Part shown: piece after piece, positions 1 through 8,693 of the stretch
Layout: each line of letters opens with the position of its first letter
Numbering within the stretch: position 1 is the first letter of the stretch
Source: Paramuribaculum sp.
Lineage (GTDB): Bacteria > Bacteroidota > Bacteroidia > Bacteroidales > Muribaculaceae
Reading direction: 5' to 3'
Length of the DNA: 24,329 nucleotides
Assembly (NCBI GenBank): GCA_009775605.1
Contig: VSPV01000026.1
Coordinates: forward strand, 1 to 24,329
Notes under the pieces: model-generated
What the model was told of the DNA's origin: nothing
The model's input: the letters and a program-made list of their open reading frames with translations, nothing else
The model's database searches: none
Program-made: the position numbers and the translations under genes

Positions 1-41
1 ATACAGGTGGGTAGGGTCTGTAAGGTCCGTTGTGGCGGGAG

Positions 42-79
42 AAAAAAGGCGGTGTGTCACGGATTGGTTACACACCGCC
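42..79 (-). terminator. Rho-independent terminator of nifJ
   Basis: On the minus strand a perfect 10-bp stem (GGCGGTGTGT with ACACACCGCC, arms at 70-79 and 48-57, 12-nt loop) is followed by six T residues (42-47). It lies about 80 nt past the nifJ stop codon. Two smaller hairpins, at 91-109 (GAAAGGC/GCCTTTC) and 125-144 (AATCGG/CCGATT), lie between the stop codon and this terminator. Confidence 0.85.
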
Positions 80-158
80 GGTTATGGGTGGAAAGGCGCG
101 GGGCCTTTCATTGGGTCGGTGATGAATCGGGAGTTGCTCCGATTGGGGTCAGGGGCGA

Positions 159-3100
159 TTACTCGGGAAGATGACCTACTTCGGGATCAACACCCCACTG
201 CTGCTGGGCAAGGCGGCGATAGTTGTTGTAGCGCCACTGTGCGTTGGCCTTGGCAGCCTTGAAGAGTTCCTCGGCTTCCTGGGGATACTGTTTCATTACG
301 GAAGCGTAGCGCACCTCGCCTTTGAGGAAGTCTTCGAATGCGTCCCAGTTGGGTTCCTTGCTGTCGAGAGTGAAGGGGTTCTTGCCTTCTTCCTCGAGAG
401 CGGGGTTGTAACGCCAGAGGTGCCAGTAGCCGCAGGCAACTGCGTTGGCCTCTTCCTGCTGCGAACGTCCCATGCCGGCCTTGATGCCGTGGTTGATACA
501 GGGAGCGTAGGCGATGATGATCGAGGGACCGTCGTAGGCTTCAGCCTCGCGGATGGCCTTGAGGGTCTGGGCCTGGTCGGCTCCCATGGCTATCTGGGCG
601 CAGTAAACGTATCCGTAGGTGGAGGCGATGAGGCCGAGGTCTTTCTTGCGGATGCGCTTGCCGGAAGCAGCGAACTTGGCGATGGCGCCGAGCGGGGTGG
701 CTTTGGATGCCTGGCCGCCGGTGTTGGAGTAAACCTCGGTGTCGACAACGAGAACGTTTACATTCTTGCCCGATGCAAGCACGTGGTCAAGACCGCCGAA
801 GCCTATGTCGTAAGCGGCACCGTCGCCGGCAATGATCCACTGCGAACGTTTAACGATGAAGTTCTTGAGGTTGAGAATGCCCTTGCATACATCGCAGCCG
901 CAAGCCTCGCAGAGAGGCACGATTGCGTCGGCTACCTCGCGGGTGGCGGCGGCGTCCTCGCTGTTGTCGAGCCACTTCTGGGCGAGAGCTTTGATCTCGT
1001 CGGAGCAGTCGGGGCAGGAGAGGGCGGCGGTCATCTTGTCGGCCAGACGCTGGCGCATCTTTTCGGTGGCTATCTTCATGCCGAGGCCGAATTCAGCGAA
1101 GTCCTCGAAGAGGGAGTTGCCCCATGCGGGACCGTGGCCGGCGGCGTTGACGGTGTAGGGAGTCGAGGGAACGGAACCGGAGTAGATCGAAGAGCAGCCG
1201 GTAGCGTTTGCCACCATCTCGTGGTCGCCGAAGAGCTGGGAGATGAGTTTCACGTAGGGAGTCTCGCCGCAGCCCGAGCAAGCGCCTGAGAACTCGAAGA
1301 GCGGGGTTGCGAACTGGGAGTTCTTGACGTTGAGCTTGGTGTCTACGAGGTGCTGCTTGGAGGCAACATTCTTCACGCAGTAGTCCCATTCCTTCTGGAC
1401 GTCGAGCTGAGTCTCGAGGGGCTGCATGCGGAGAGCCTTCACGCCCTTCTTGCCGGGGCATACGTCAACGCAGTTGCCGCAACCGAGGCAGTCGAGCACG
1501 TCGACGGCCTGGAGGAAGCGCATGCCGGTGAAAGTCTTGCCGATTGCGGGGATGGTATCGCTTTCTCCGAAGGGAGCTGCGGCCATTTCCTGCTGGTCGA
1601 GCACGAAGGGACGGATGGCGGCGTGGGGGCAGACGTAGGCGCACTTGTTACACTGGATACAGTTTTCGGGATCCCATTCGGGAACGAAGGCTGCAACGCC
1701 ACGTTTCTCGTAGGCAGCGGTGCCCTGTGCCCATGTGCCGTCCTCGATGCCCTTGAAGTCGGAAACCTTGAGGAGGTCGCCGTTCTGGGCGTTGATGGGA
1801 CGAACCACGTTGTTGATGAATGCGGGGTCGTCGTTTGCTGCGGGAGCGTCGGCGGGGAGGTTGCTCCAAGCCTTGTCGACGGGGAGCTGACGGTATTCGC
1901 CGCCGCGGTCAACGGCTGCATAGTTCTTGTCTACGACGTCCTGGCCTTTCTTTCCGTAGCTCTTTACGATGAATTTCTTCATCTGTTCAACGGCGAGGTC
2001 AACGGGGATAACCTCGGTGATGCGGAAGAATGCGCTCTGGAGAATGGTGTTGGTGCGGTTGCCCAGACCGATTTCCTGAGCTATCTTGGTGGCGTTGATG
2101 TAGTAGACGGTGATGTTGTGGTCGGCGAAGTATTTCTTCACGTTGTTGGGCAGGTTCTTGGCCAGCTCGTCGCCTTCCCAGATGGTGTTGAGAAGGAATG
2201 TGCCGCCGTCGCGGAGACCGCGGGTCACGTCGTACATGTGGAGGTAAGCCTGCACGTGGCATGCCACGAAATTGGGGGTGTTCACCAGATAAGTGGAGCG
2301 GATGGGCTCGTCGCCGAAGCGGAGGTGCGAGCAGGTGAAGCCGCCCGACTTCTTGGAGTCGTAGGCGAAGTAGGCCTGGCAGTATTTCGAGGTGTTCTCG
2401 CCGATGATCTTCACTGAGTTCTTGTTGGCGCCCACTGTTCCGTCGGCACCGAGGCCGTAGAACTTGGCTTCGTAGGTGCTTGCGCCGGAGAGTGCGATTT
2501 CCTCAACGGGGGGAAGCGAGGTGAAGGTAACGTCGTCGACGATGCCCACGGTGAATTTGTCCTTGGGTTCGGGGAGGGCGAGATTGTCGAATACGGAGAT
2601 TACGAGGGCGGGAGTGGTATCCTTCGAAGCGAGGCCGTAGCGTCCGGCAACGATCTTGGGAGCGCCTTCAACGCCTGCGTAAGCCTCAACCACGTCGAGG
2701 TAGAGAGGATCGCCGGAGGCTCCGGGTTCCTTGGTGCGGTCGAGAACGGCCACGGTCTTCACGGTCTTGGGCATTGCTGCGAGCAGGTGCTTGGCCGAGA
2801 AGGGGCGGTAGAGGTGAACGGCGATCATGCCCACTTTCTCGCCCTTGGCCATGAGGTGGTCAATGGCTTCTTCGGCAGCCTGGGTAACGGAACCCATGGC
2901 GATGATCACGCGCTCGGCCTCGGGATGGCCGTAGTAGTTGAAGAGGTGGTATTCGCGGCCGGTGATGGCAGAGATTTTCTGCATGTAGTCTTCCACGATT
3001 TCGGGAACGGCCTCGTAGTACTTGTTGCAGCTTTCACGGTGCTGGAAGAATACGTCGCCGTTCTCGGCCATACCGCGGGCCACGGGAGCCTCGGGGCTGA

Positions 3101-3722
3101 GAGCGCGTGCGCGGAATTCGTTGACAGCGTCCATGTCGAGGAGCGGGGCGAGTTCGTCCTGCTCGATCATTTCTATTTTCTGGATTTCATGAGAGGTGCG
3201 GAAGCCGTCGAAGAAGTTTACGAAAGGCACGCGGCTCTTGATTGTCGAGAGATGAGCCACTGCGGAGAGGTCCATCACTTCCTGAACGGAGCCTTCGGCA
3301 AGCATGGCGAAACCGGTCTGGCGCACCGACATTACGTCCTGATGGTCGCCGAAGATGCTCAGAGCATGTGAGGCGATTGTACGGGCCGAAACATGGAACA
3401 CGCAGGGGAGAAGCTCACCGGCGATTTTATACATATTCGGAATCATCAGGAGCAAGCCCTGTGAGGCAGTGTAGGTGGTGGTGAGGGCACCGGCCTGCAG
3501 CGAGCCGTGAACGGCACCTGCAGCACCACCTTCAGACTGCATTTCCTGCACGAGAACTGTTTCGCCGAAAATGTTTTTGCGTCCGGCGGCAGCCCATTCA
3601 TCGACGTACTCGGCCATCGTTGATGACGGAGTGATAGGATAGATGGCTGCCACTTCCGAGAACATATACGAGATATGCGCAGCGGCCTGGTTGCCATCAC
3701 AGGTCAAGAATTTTTTACTCAT
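159..3722 (-). CDS. nifJ: Pyruvate:ferredoxin (flavodoxin) oxidoreductase
   Basis: This single-chain homodimeric enzyme of anaerobes oxidises pyruvate with CoA to acetyl-CoA and CO2 and reduces ferredoxin or flavodoxin in the cytoplasm. The 1187 residues match the usual length of about 1180. The order is the N-terminal pyrimidine-binding domain (from MSKKFLTCDGNQAAAH), transketolase-like and gamma domains, an EKR-type linker, a ferredoxin-like insert with two 4Fe-4S motifs (CIQCNKCAYVCP near residue 687 and CLGCGNCVDVCP near 745), and the thiamine diphosphate domain. That last domain carries SGACSGCGETPYVK near 840 and GDGAAYDIGFGG near 965, followed by DTEVYSNTGGQ. The frame stays open to 3824, but I place the start at 3722: homology begins there and the promoter -7 element ends at 3827, so a start at 3824 would precede the likely transcription start. 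The gene appears monocistronic, with its own promoter and terminator. Confidence 0.97.
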   Translation of the reverse strand: MSKKFLTCDGNQAAAHISYMFSEVAAIYPITPSSTMAEYVDEWAAAGRKNIFGETVLVQEMQSEGGAAGAVHGSLQAGALTTTYTASQGLLLMIPNMYKIAGELLPCVFHVSARTIASHALSIFGDHQDVMSVRQTGFAMLAEGSVQEVMDLSAVAHLSTIKSRVPFVNFFDGFRTSHEIQKIEMIEQDELAPLLDMDAVNEFRARALSPEAPVARGMAENGDVFFQHRESCNKYYEAVPEIVEDYMQKISAITGREYHLFNYYGHPEAERVIIAMGSVTQAAEEAIDHLMAKGEKVGMIAVHLYRPFSAKHLLAAMPKTVKTVAVLDRTKEPGASGDPLYLDVVEAYAGVEGAPKIVAGRYGLASKDTTPALVISVFDNLALPEPKDKFTVGIVDDVTFTSLPPVEEIALSGASTYEAKFYGLGADGTVGANKNSVKIIGENTSKYCQAYFAYDSKKSGGFTCSHLRFGDEPIRSTYLVNTPNFVACHVQAYLHMYDVTRGLRDGGTFLLNTIWEGDELAKNLPNNVKKYFADHNITVYYINATKIAQEIGLGNRTNTILQSAFFRITEVIPVDLAVEQMKKFIVKSYGKKGQDVVDKNYAAVDRGGEYRQLPVDKAWSNLPADAPAANDDPAFINNVVRPINAQNGDLLKVSDFKGIEDGTWAQGTAAYEKRGVAAFVPEWDPENCIQCNKCAYVCPHAAIRPFVLDQQEMAAAPFGESDTIPAIGKTFTGMRFLQAVDVLDCLGCGNCVDVCPGKKGVKALRMQPLETQLDVQKEWDYCVKNVASKQHLVDTKLNVKNSQFATPLFEFSGACSGCGETPYVKLISQLFGDHEMVANATGCSSIYSGSVPSTPYTVNAAGHGPAWGNSLFEDFAEFGLGMKIATEKMRQRLADKMTAALSCPDCSDEIKALAQKWLDNSEDAAATREVADAIVPLCEACGCDVCKGILNLKNFIVKRSQWIIAGDGAAYDIGFGGLDHVLASGKNVNVLVVDTEVYSNTGGQASKATPLGAIAKFAASGKRIRKKDLGLIASTYGYVYCAQIAMGADQAQTLKAIREAEAYDGPSIIIAYAPCINHGIKAGMGRSQQEEANAVACGYWHLWRYNPALEEEGKNPFTLDSKEPNWDAFEDFLKGEVRYASVMKQYPQEAEELFKAAKANAQWRYNNYRRLAQQQWGVDPEVGHLPE

Positions 3723-3826
3723 AAGATTGAACTGTAATTTATTGAATGAATAGAATTTCAGATGGTTACACACGGATGCCCTGCGGCGAGGCCCGGAGGC
3801 GCTGCCGGACGGGGCGGTAGTCACCG

Positions 3827-3857
3827 CGAAGATATGAAAAAATCGCCAAAAAGCAAA
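3827..3857 (-). promoter_or_regulatory. Predicted Bacteroidota-type promoter of nifJ
   Basis: On the minus strand TTTG (3857-3854) is followed after exactly 19 nt by TATCTTCG (3834-3827). This matches TTTG / TAnnTTTG in all but one position, with the expected spacing. Transcription would start near 3820, giving a GC-rich 5' leader of about 100 nt before the ATG at 3722. Confidence 0.65.
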
Positions 3858-3884
3858 GTTTTTTGAAGGTTACGGACGCAGGAC

Positions 3885-3940
3885 AAAAAAACACGCCGTC
3901 CCGTCCGGAAGGTCCTGGAATGGGCCCGGGGAGGAACGGC
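3885..3940 (-). terminator. Possible terminator of the OmpA-domain gene
   Basis: Reading the minus strand, GCCGTTCC (3940-3933) can pair with GGGACGGC (3902-3895), one pair being G-U. A shorter inner CCGG pairing is possible. After GTG comes a run of seven T residues (3891-3885). The loop is long, so this is a moderate call. Its position fits, about 60 nt after the stop at 3998 and before the nifJ promoter. Confidence 0.5.
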
Positions 3941-3997
3941 GCTATGTATCGGAATGGCCACGGATCAATGACTCATGTATGTGTCGCTCCGCGGTTT

Positions 3998-4885
3998 TTA
4001 CCTGAGGGATATTTCGGCGCGGCGGTCGAGTTCAGGGGTGGCGTAGGCATCTGTCGAGCCCATTCCGCGGGCTTTGATTCTCGATGGGTTCACACCGTGG
4101 CTCACCAGATAGCGCCCTACGGACTCGGCTCTGCGCTGGCTTAGGCTTCGGTTGTAGACGGCGCTTCCGCTCGGGTCGGTGTAAGCGTTGATTTCCACAT
4201 TTTTGCCGGAATCGCGGGCGGCGCGGGCCACGCTGTTGAGGGTGGCGTTTTCGGGAATCGTAGCATCGTCGAATTCAAAGAAGTAGACGGCGGGAGCGGC
4301 CGCTGCGGTCTGAGCGGCCGTATTGCCGGCTGCTGCCGTAGTGGCTGCCGCTCTGGCTGCCGGGACAACCACCACGCGTCTGATTACGGGCTTTACCACC
4401 ACTTTGTGGCGCACGCCTACGGCGGCTTCAGTGGTGCCGTCGGAATAAGCAGCTACTGTCTGTCCGGGTGTGACTTCGGCGGCATACACATCGGGGTCGT
4501 AATAGGTCACATTTCCGGTTGCGGCATCTGAACCGGGAGCTGCCGGGGCGGAGGCCAGAGATGCAGCACGGGCTTTCTGAACGCGTGCTATGCTGTGGTT
4601 GCTCCTGTCGTTTTTAACGAGCATGCGGCCGTCAGTGAAAAACATCGCCACGATAGCGGCGACAACCACACCCAGAACTGCGAGCGCGGCCCATCCGATT
4701 GCTCCCATGCCGGATGATTTGCTTTCCCTGGCTGCCATTGCTGCGGCTTTTTCAGGCTCCACGTAAGCTCCGATCCGTTTTTCAGGTTCGTGTTGAGGCA
4801 GACGTTTGTTCTCTTCATGACCTGCGATACGGTTGAACTCCTTGCGGGCATTCAGCCTTTTTTGATTTTTATTGTTCTCAGCCAT
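3998..4885 (-). CDS. Inner-membrane-anchored OmpA/MotB-like peptidoglycan-binding protein
   Basis: The 295-residue protein has a charged, Lys/Arg/Glu-rich N-terminus (1-58) that should stay in the cytoplasm. One transmembrane helix follows (about 61-84, GMGAIGWAALAVLGVVVAAI), then an Ala/Pro/Val-rich linker and an OmpA-like domain at about 198-295. The domain keeps the family signature AYTDPSG...YNRSLSQRRAESVGRYL with Asp237, and an LDRRAEISL end with the Arg pair at 288-289. In this family those residues contact diaminopimelate of peptidoglycan. There is no cleavable signal peptide, so topology should be N-in/C-out, with the domain reaching the wall from the inner membrane. The frame is open to 5023, but ATG 4885 (MAENNKNQKR) is preferred because the upstream extension overlaps the neighbouring terminator. 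The exact role is unknown; a wall-tethering or stress function is inference. Confidence 0.85.
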   Translation of the reverse strand: MAENNKNQKRLNARKEFNRIAGHEENKRLPQHEPEKRIGAYVEPEKAAAMAARESKSSGMGAIGWAALAVLGVVVAAIVAMFFTDGRMLVKNDRSNHSIARVQKARAASLASAPAAPGSDAATGNVTYYDPDVYAAEVTPGQTVAAYSDGTTEAAVGVRHKVVVKPVIRRVVVVPAARAAATTAAAGNTAAQTAAAAPAVYFFEFDDATIPENATLNSVARAARDSGKNVEINAYTDPSGSAVYNRSLSQRRAESVGRYLVSHGVNPSRIKARGMGSTDAYATPELDRRAEISLR

Positions 4886-4985
4886 GACTAAAAGTTTTTG
4901 AGTTAGACAATCTTGAAATTTAGAGCATAACAAGCCGGGGCGGAAAAGGTCGCAGGGCAGGAGGTTAAATAATAAAAATAAAAAC

Positions 4986-5027
4986 GAAAAAAGCGGTGTG
5001 TCGGACTTTGACTTCCGACACACCGCT
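4986..5027 (-). terminator. Strong rho-independent terminator of the phosphoesterase gene
   Basis: On the minus strand a perfect 14-bp stem (AGCGGTGTGTCGGA, 5027-5014, with TCCGACACACCGCT, 5005-4992) encloses an 8-nt loop and runs into six T residues (4991-4986 plus the last stem base). It begins about 32 nt after the stop at 5060. The stem shares GCGGTGTGT with the nifJ terminator at 42-79. Confidence 0.9.
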
Positions 5028-5059
5028 TGCTGTGGGTTATTGTGGTGATCTACATATCG

Positions 5060-7540
5060 TTACTGGCGGGGAGAACCGAAACAGTATACGTTGCCACCGA
5101 AGTCGGTTGCCACCAGTATGTTGCCCGAGGGGGCTACGGAGCTGAACATGGGTGCTCCGGTCTTGTAGCGCCAGCGTACGCGACCGTTGCCGCGTTCAAG
5201 CCCGTAGATTGTGCCATCGGAGGCTGCCACGTAGATATATTTGGCTGTGGCCACGGGGCTTGTCTCTACCTGAGCCGATACGGGTCGGGTGTAAGGGCCT
5301 GTATAGATGAGAGCGTCGCGGGTGGGGGTCTTCCATTTGAGCTCGAGAGAAGATGCATCGACGGCTACGATACCGTCCTGCGACGTTCCGAACACAATCT
5401 CATTTCCGGCAAGAAGTGGCGACGAAGTGACGTCGACCTTGACGGGGAGTTCCTTGCGGGTGACAATGCGTCCGGAAGCCACGTCGATGATGAAGAAAGA
5501 CTGGCGGGAGGGGACGTAGGCGAGACCATTTACAATCACCGGTGAGGCGCCACGGTCGCTGAGACCGTCGGAACCGATTGACCATAGTTTCTTGCCTGTT
5601 GATTCGTTGTTGGCAAAGAGTGCGCTCCACTGCGCTCCGCAAAGCACGGCTCCGGCGCCGACAGACAGGGTAGAGGTGGTGCCTTCGGCCTGACTCCAGT
5701 CGTTGTTGAGCCAGAGGCGACGGCCGGTGCGGGCGTCGAAAGCCGACAAGCCGCGGCCGGTGCCTGCAAATACGGTGTTGTCGGTGGTGGCGAGACCCTC
5801 AATCAGGGCGTAATACCAGCTCACAGGCAGATTGGCAGTCCATGCCGTAGAACCATCGGCGCAGTTTACAGCGTAGAGATTGCCCATTACGTCCTGGGCA
5901 AATACCTTGTTGTCGGATATGGCTATGGTGTTTTTGATTGATGCCTTTACGGGATAGCGCCATGCAATGGAGCCGTCGGCGATGTTGAGGGCGTAGATGG
6001 CAGCACAACCCTTGTCGTCCTCATCGACCGAGGCAGTGTAGATGCGTCCGTCGTGAATGAGCGGAGAGGTCATGAATATATTTGCTCCGACGTTGCTAAC
6101 CCATGCCAGAGCCGGGATGCTGTCGACAGTGGCGTCGGTGAGGCCTCCGTTGTGGGCGGGGTTGCCAAGCAGATTGTCCCAGTCGGCGCCGGGAGCAACG
6201 TTCACGCCCGAAGGAGAGTAGATGAAGTCGGAAGTCTGCTCAATGCGGTTGCCGTTGGCATAGGTGACGGTAGCCTTGATGGTGAGACGCTTGCCCTCGA
6301 AGCCTGCGGGAATCTGAAGGGGAGCGGTCCACGTCCAGTCAGTGGACTGAGTAAGACGGCGCGCCGGGGTGACGGCCTTGCCTGCCGCAAAACAGGTGTA
6401 GGTTATATCCTTGACGCGTGTGATCGAGGAGTAGGCGTTGACGGTGACAGTCTGTGCTGATGTATGTCCGGCCGGTGATGCGATCACGGCATGGTCGCGG
6501 ATATAGGAATAGCGCAACTCGGTTGTGGAGTTGCCGTTGCGGTCTACGTTGACCACACGGTAGGCACTCGTCGAATGGTCGATGCCGCCCTTGTCGGGGG
6601 TAGATGTGCACATTACAAAGGCACCCGGAGTGTTTTCGTGTTTGTGGTTGATGTGGTAGTGCCCGTAAATCCATCCTTTGAGATTATAGTCGGTGAGATT
6701 GAGGCTGTCGGTGCGGCCTTTGTAGGTGAAATTACCTTTGGCGAAGGGGAGGTCGTGGTTGAAGAAGTAGAGAGGGGTACCCTGGGGCACATTGGCGAGG
6801 TCATTGCGGAGCCAGCGCACCACCTGGTCGGTATTATAGCTCGGGGCGTGGTCGCCTCCGGCCATCGGTGTCACGACGTAGTGGACGCCGTTGACGTCAA
6901 ATGAATAATATACCGGGCCGTAGAGCTTCTCAAATAGTTCTTCTCCATACTTGCCTTTTACAAGATCGTGGTTACCGATGCAGTAGAAAACGGGGAGGCC
7001 CATATTGGCGGTGTTCATGAGGCGGATGTGGGCCCGCAGACCGTTGTCGTAGCAGATGTCGCCTGTATGGACTATGAATGCTGCGCCTTCGTTGGCGGCA
7101 TAGCGGCGGAGGTCGTCGACCCAGTCTTCGTTGAGCTCGGTGTTGAAAATCTCCGTATCGGTTACCTGGATAAAGTTATGTTTGCCGTCGCGGGTTATTT
7201 TCGCATCATAAGGGATGAGGCCGAAGTCGTATGACTTTACCTCAGGAGAGATGGCGATGTAGTGACGGTTGTGGGTGAGATAGCCCGAGGGAGTGGTGAT
7301 GAAAACAAAGCGCTCACGGTCAAAACCGGGAAGGGTGAAACGGCCTTTGGCGTCGGTTTTTACAACGTTGAGACCGTCGGACACAGCCATGCCTTTGAGG
7401 GGCTTCTCGCCATTGTCGAGAACGCCGTTGGCGTTGGAGTCCACGAACACAGTGCCTGAATAATCGGCCCGGGCGCCGACGGCTGTAAGTAACAGCGCGG
7501 CGATGGCCGCAGGCCGCATGAATCTATCGGTAAAGCTCAT
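5060..7540 (-). CDS. Secreted calcineurin-like phosphoesterase fused to a PQQ-type beta-propeller
   Basis: The 826-residue protein starts with a signal peptide (about 1-25, ending near GARA), then a short beta-rich N-terminal domain (about 28-112, SGTVFVDSNANGVLDNGEKP). A metallophosphoesterase domain spans about 120-330, followed by the family's C-terminal beta domain (about 340-480). PQQ/WD-like repeats (about 490-826) have the typical units GNLYAVNCADGSTAW, GIVAVDASSLELKW and GTIYGLERGNGRVRW. Metal motifs visible are GD (160-161), GNHD (189-192), NHD (261-263) and GHYH (293-296). Motif I is VTDTE (Asp128, Glu130), not the usual DxH. The substrate is unknown. The frame is open to 7627, but ATG 7540 begins the signal peptide; Met8 is a possible alternative. 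The gene stands alone, with its own terminator at 4986-5027. Confidence 0.88.
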   Translation of the reverse strand: MSFTDRFMRPAAIAALLLTAVGARADYSGTVFVDSNANGVLDNGEKPLKGMAVSDGLNVVKTDAKGRFTLPGFDRERFVFITTPSGYLTHNRHYIAISPEVKSYDFGLIPYDAKITRDGKHNFIQVTDTEIFNTELNEDWVDDLRRYAANEGAAFIVHTGDICYDNGLRAHIRLMNTANMGLPVFYCIGNHDLVKGKYGEELFEKLYGPVYYSFDVNGVHYVVTPMAGGDHAPSYNTDQVVRWLRNDLANVPQGTPLYFFNHDLPFAKGNFTYKGRTDSLNLTDYNLKGWIYGHYHINHKHENTPGAFVMCTSTPDKGGIDHSTSAYRVVNVDRNGNSTTELRYSYIRDHAVIASPAGHTSAQTVTVNAYSSITRVKDITYTCFAAGKAVTPARRLTQSTDWTWTAPLQIPAGFEGKRLTIKATVTYANGNRIEQTSDFIYSPSGVNVAPGADWDNLLGNPAHNGGLTDATVDSIPALAWVSNVGANIFMTSPLIHDGRIYTASVDEDDKGCAAIYALNIADGSIAWRYPVKASIKNTIAISDNKVFAQDVMGNLYAVNCADGSTAWTANLPVSWYYALIEGLATTDNTVFAGTGRGLSAFDARTGRRLWLNNDWSQAEGTTSTLSVGAGAVLCGAQWSALFANNESTGKKLWSIGSDGLSDRGASPVIVNGLAYVPSRQSFFIIDVASGRIVTRKELPVKVDVTSSPLLAGNEIVFGTSQDGIVAVDASSLELKWKTPTRDALIYTGPYTRPVSAQVETSPVATAKYIYVAASDGTIYGLERGNGRVRWRYKTGAPMFSSVAPSGNILVATDFGGNVYCFGSPRQ

Positions 7541-7635
7541 AATGATTGGTTTGGTATGAAATTTGAAATTTAGCGCGAAATAATAAAAGATTTTCCAAAA
7601 ATAAAACCCGAGCATAAGAAAGTCCATGAATATAG

Positions 7636-8583
7636 TGGGTTTTCTATGAACCGAAAGGCTATGTGACCGCCGGAGAATTCAGCCGTTTCTGTAATTCCAT
7701 AGTCCCCCTCGCACATCTGTCCAGAATGATTTACACTACTGCCGACACGCTGCGCACGCCCGTGAGCGTGGCGCATTTCGGTGATGCCGACATGGATGCG
7801 TCGGTACCCGCCACATGGAGCCTCACCGGAGCTGACGGCGCCGAAATAGCCTCGGGCAATTTCCGACATGGAAATCTCCCTGCCGGCGCGCGCTCGCCCC
7901 TCGGCGATATTGAAGTGGCCCTGGCTGGGGTGAAGGCTCCCGCACAGCTGCGCCTTACAGCAACTGTAGGCGATAAAGCCAATGACTGGAATATATGGGT
8001 ATATCCCCAGCAGGCTGCACCGGCAGCAGAAATAATGATGGTTGACCGCCTTGATGAGAAGGCCCGCGCCGAACTGGCCAAGGGTGGAAAGGTGCTTCTG
8101 TCGGTGCGCAAAGGCGAGATGACCGACTCGCTCGGCGGCGACATTGCCAACGGCTTCTCAAGCATATTCTGGAACACCGCATGGACGGGCAAACAGGCAC
8201 CCCACACATTGGGCGTGCTCGTGAATCCTTCGCACCCCGCTCTGGCAGATTTCCCCACAAGCTATCACAGCGACTATCAGTGGTGGGACGCCATGACCAA
8301 TTCGTCGGTGGTGAAACTCGCCAAGGTGGCTCCGCAGGCCCAGCCTATAGTGAGAGTTATCGACGACTGGTTTACCAACCGTCCTCTCGGCCTGATATTT
8401 GAGGTGAAGACCGGGGGCGGAAAGCTGCTGGTGAGCGGCGTGGATTTCTGGAACGATATGGAAAACCGTCCGGAGGCCCGGCAGCTCCTGAAAAGTCTGA
8501 CTGATTATATGGCTTCGCCCGCGTTCAATCCCGCTGCGGAAGCCGAAACTGAAAAAATAGCATCGATTGTAAGAGGGAAATAG
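7636..8583 (+). pseudogene. 5'-truncated remnant of a GH2-type glycosidase (C-terminal region only)
   Basis: This is the only plus-strand coding stretch that looks like real protein. The open frame reads FYEPKGYVTAGEFSRFCNS from just after a TAG at 7633-7635 and runs to TAG at 8581. From memory of the family, this resembles the C-terminal third of Bacteroidota GH2-type beta-galactosidase-like proteins. Those have a KGY-T-EEFRRFCN-like segment, an Ig-like domain, and a ThuA-like segment with HPA-FPT...YQWW and an end like GGGKLLVSGVDF...NRPEARQL. Similarity starts before any ATG: the first candidates are GTG 7663 and ATG 7726. The sugar-binding and catalytic TIM-barrel parts are absent, and the upstream DNA is the divergent promoter region of the phosphoesterase gene. 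A short secondary protein from 7726 cannot be excluded. Confidence 0.7.
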
Positions 8584-8625
8584 ACTGGAGTGATGAGACT
8601 GTTCATATAGTCCCATCGGAGAAAT

Positions 8626-8673
8626 AAAAAAGGAGTTGTGTAAAAAATAAGATTATAACACAACTCCTTTTTT
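8626..8673. terminator. Bidirectional rho-independent terminator between converging genes
   Basis: A perfect 16-bp inverted repeat has arms AAAAAAGGAGTTGTGT (8626-8641) and ACACAACTCCTTTTTT (8658-8673) around a 16-nt AT-rich loop. A-tract and T-tract mirror each other, so it ends transcription from both sides. It sits between the glycosidase remnant (plus) and tyrA (minus). Confidence 0.92.
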
Positions 8674-8693
8674 ATATCGTTTCTTTGGTAAAA

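Noticed and set aside
171..1289. Long plus-strand ORF of 372 codons antisense to nifJ, and similar ones (for example 1350-2417 and 9488-10645)
   Set aside because: They mirror the codon pattern of strong minus-strand genes in GC-rich DNA and show no recognisable domains.
3723..3824. Longer N-terminus for nifJ starting at 3824
   Set aside because: The extension has no family similarity and would start upstream of the predicted transcription start.
4886..4960. Possible promoter of the OmpA-domain gene (TAAATTTC on the minus strand)
   Set aside because: The -7-like element has one mismatch and no TTTG at the right distance, so I do not list it as a feature. A similar TAAATTTC lies before the phosphoesterase gene, also without a partner.
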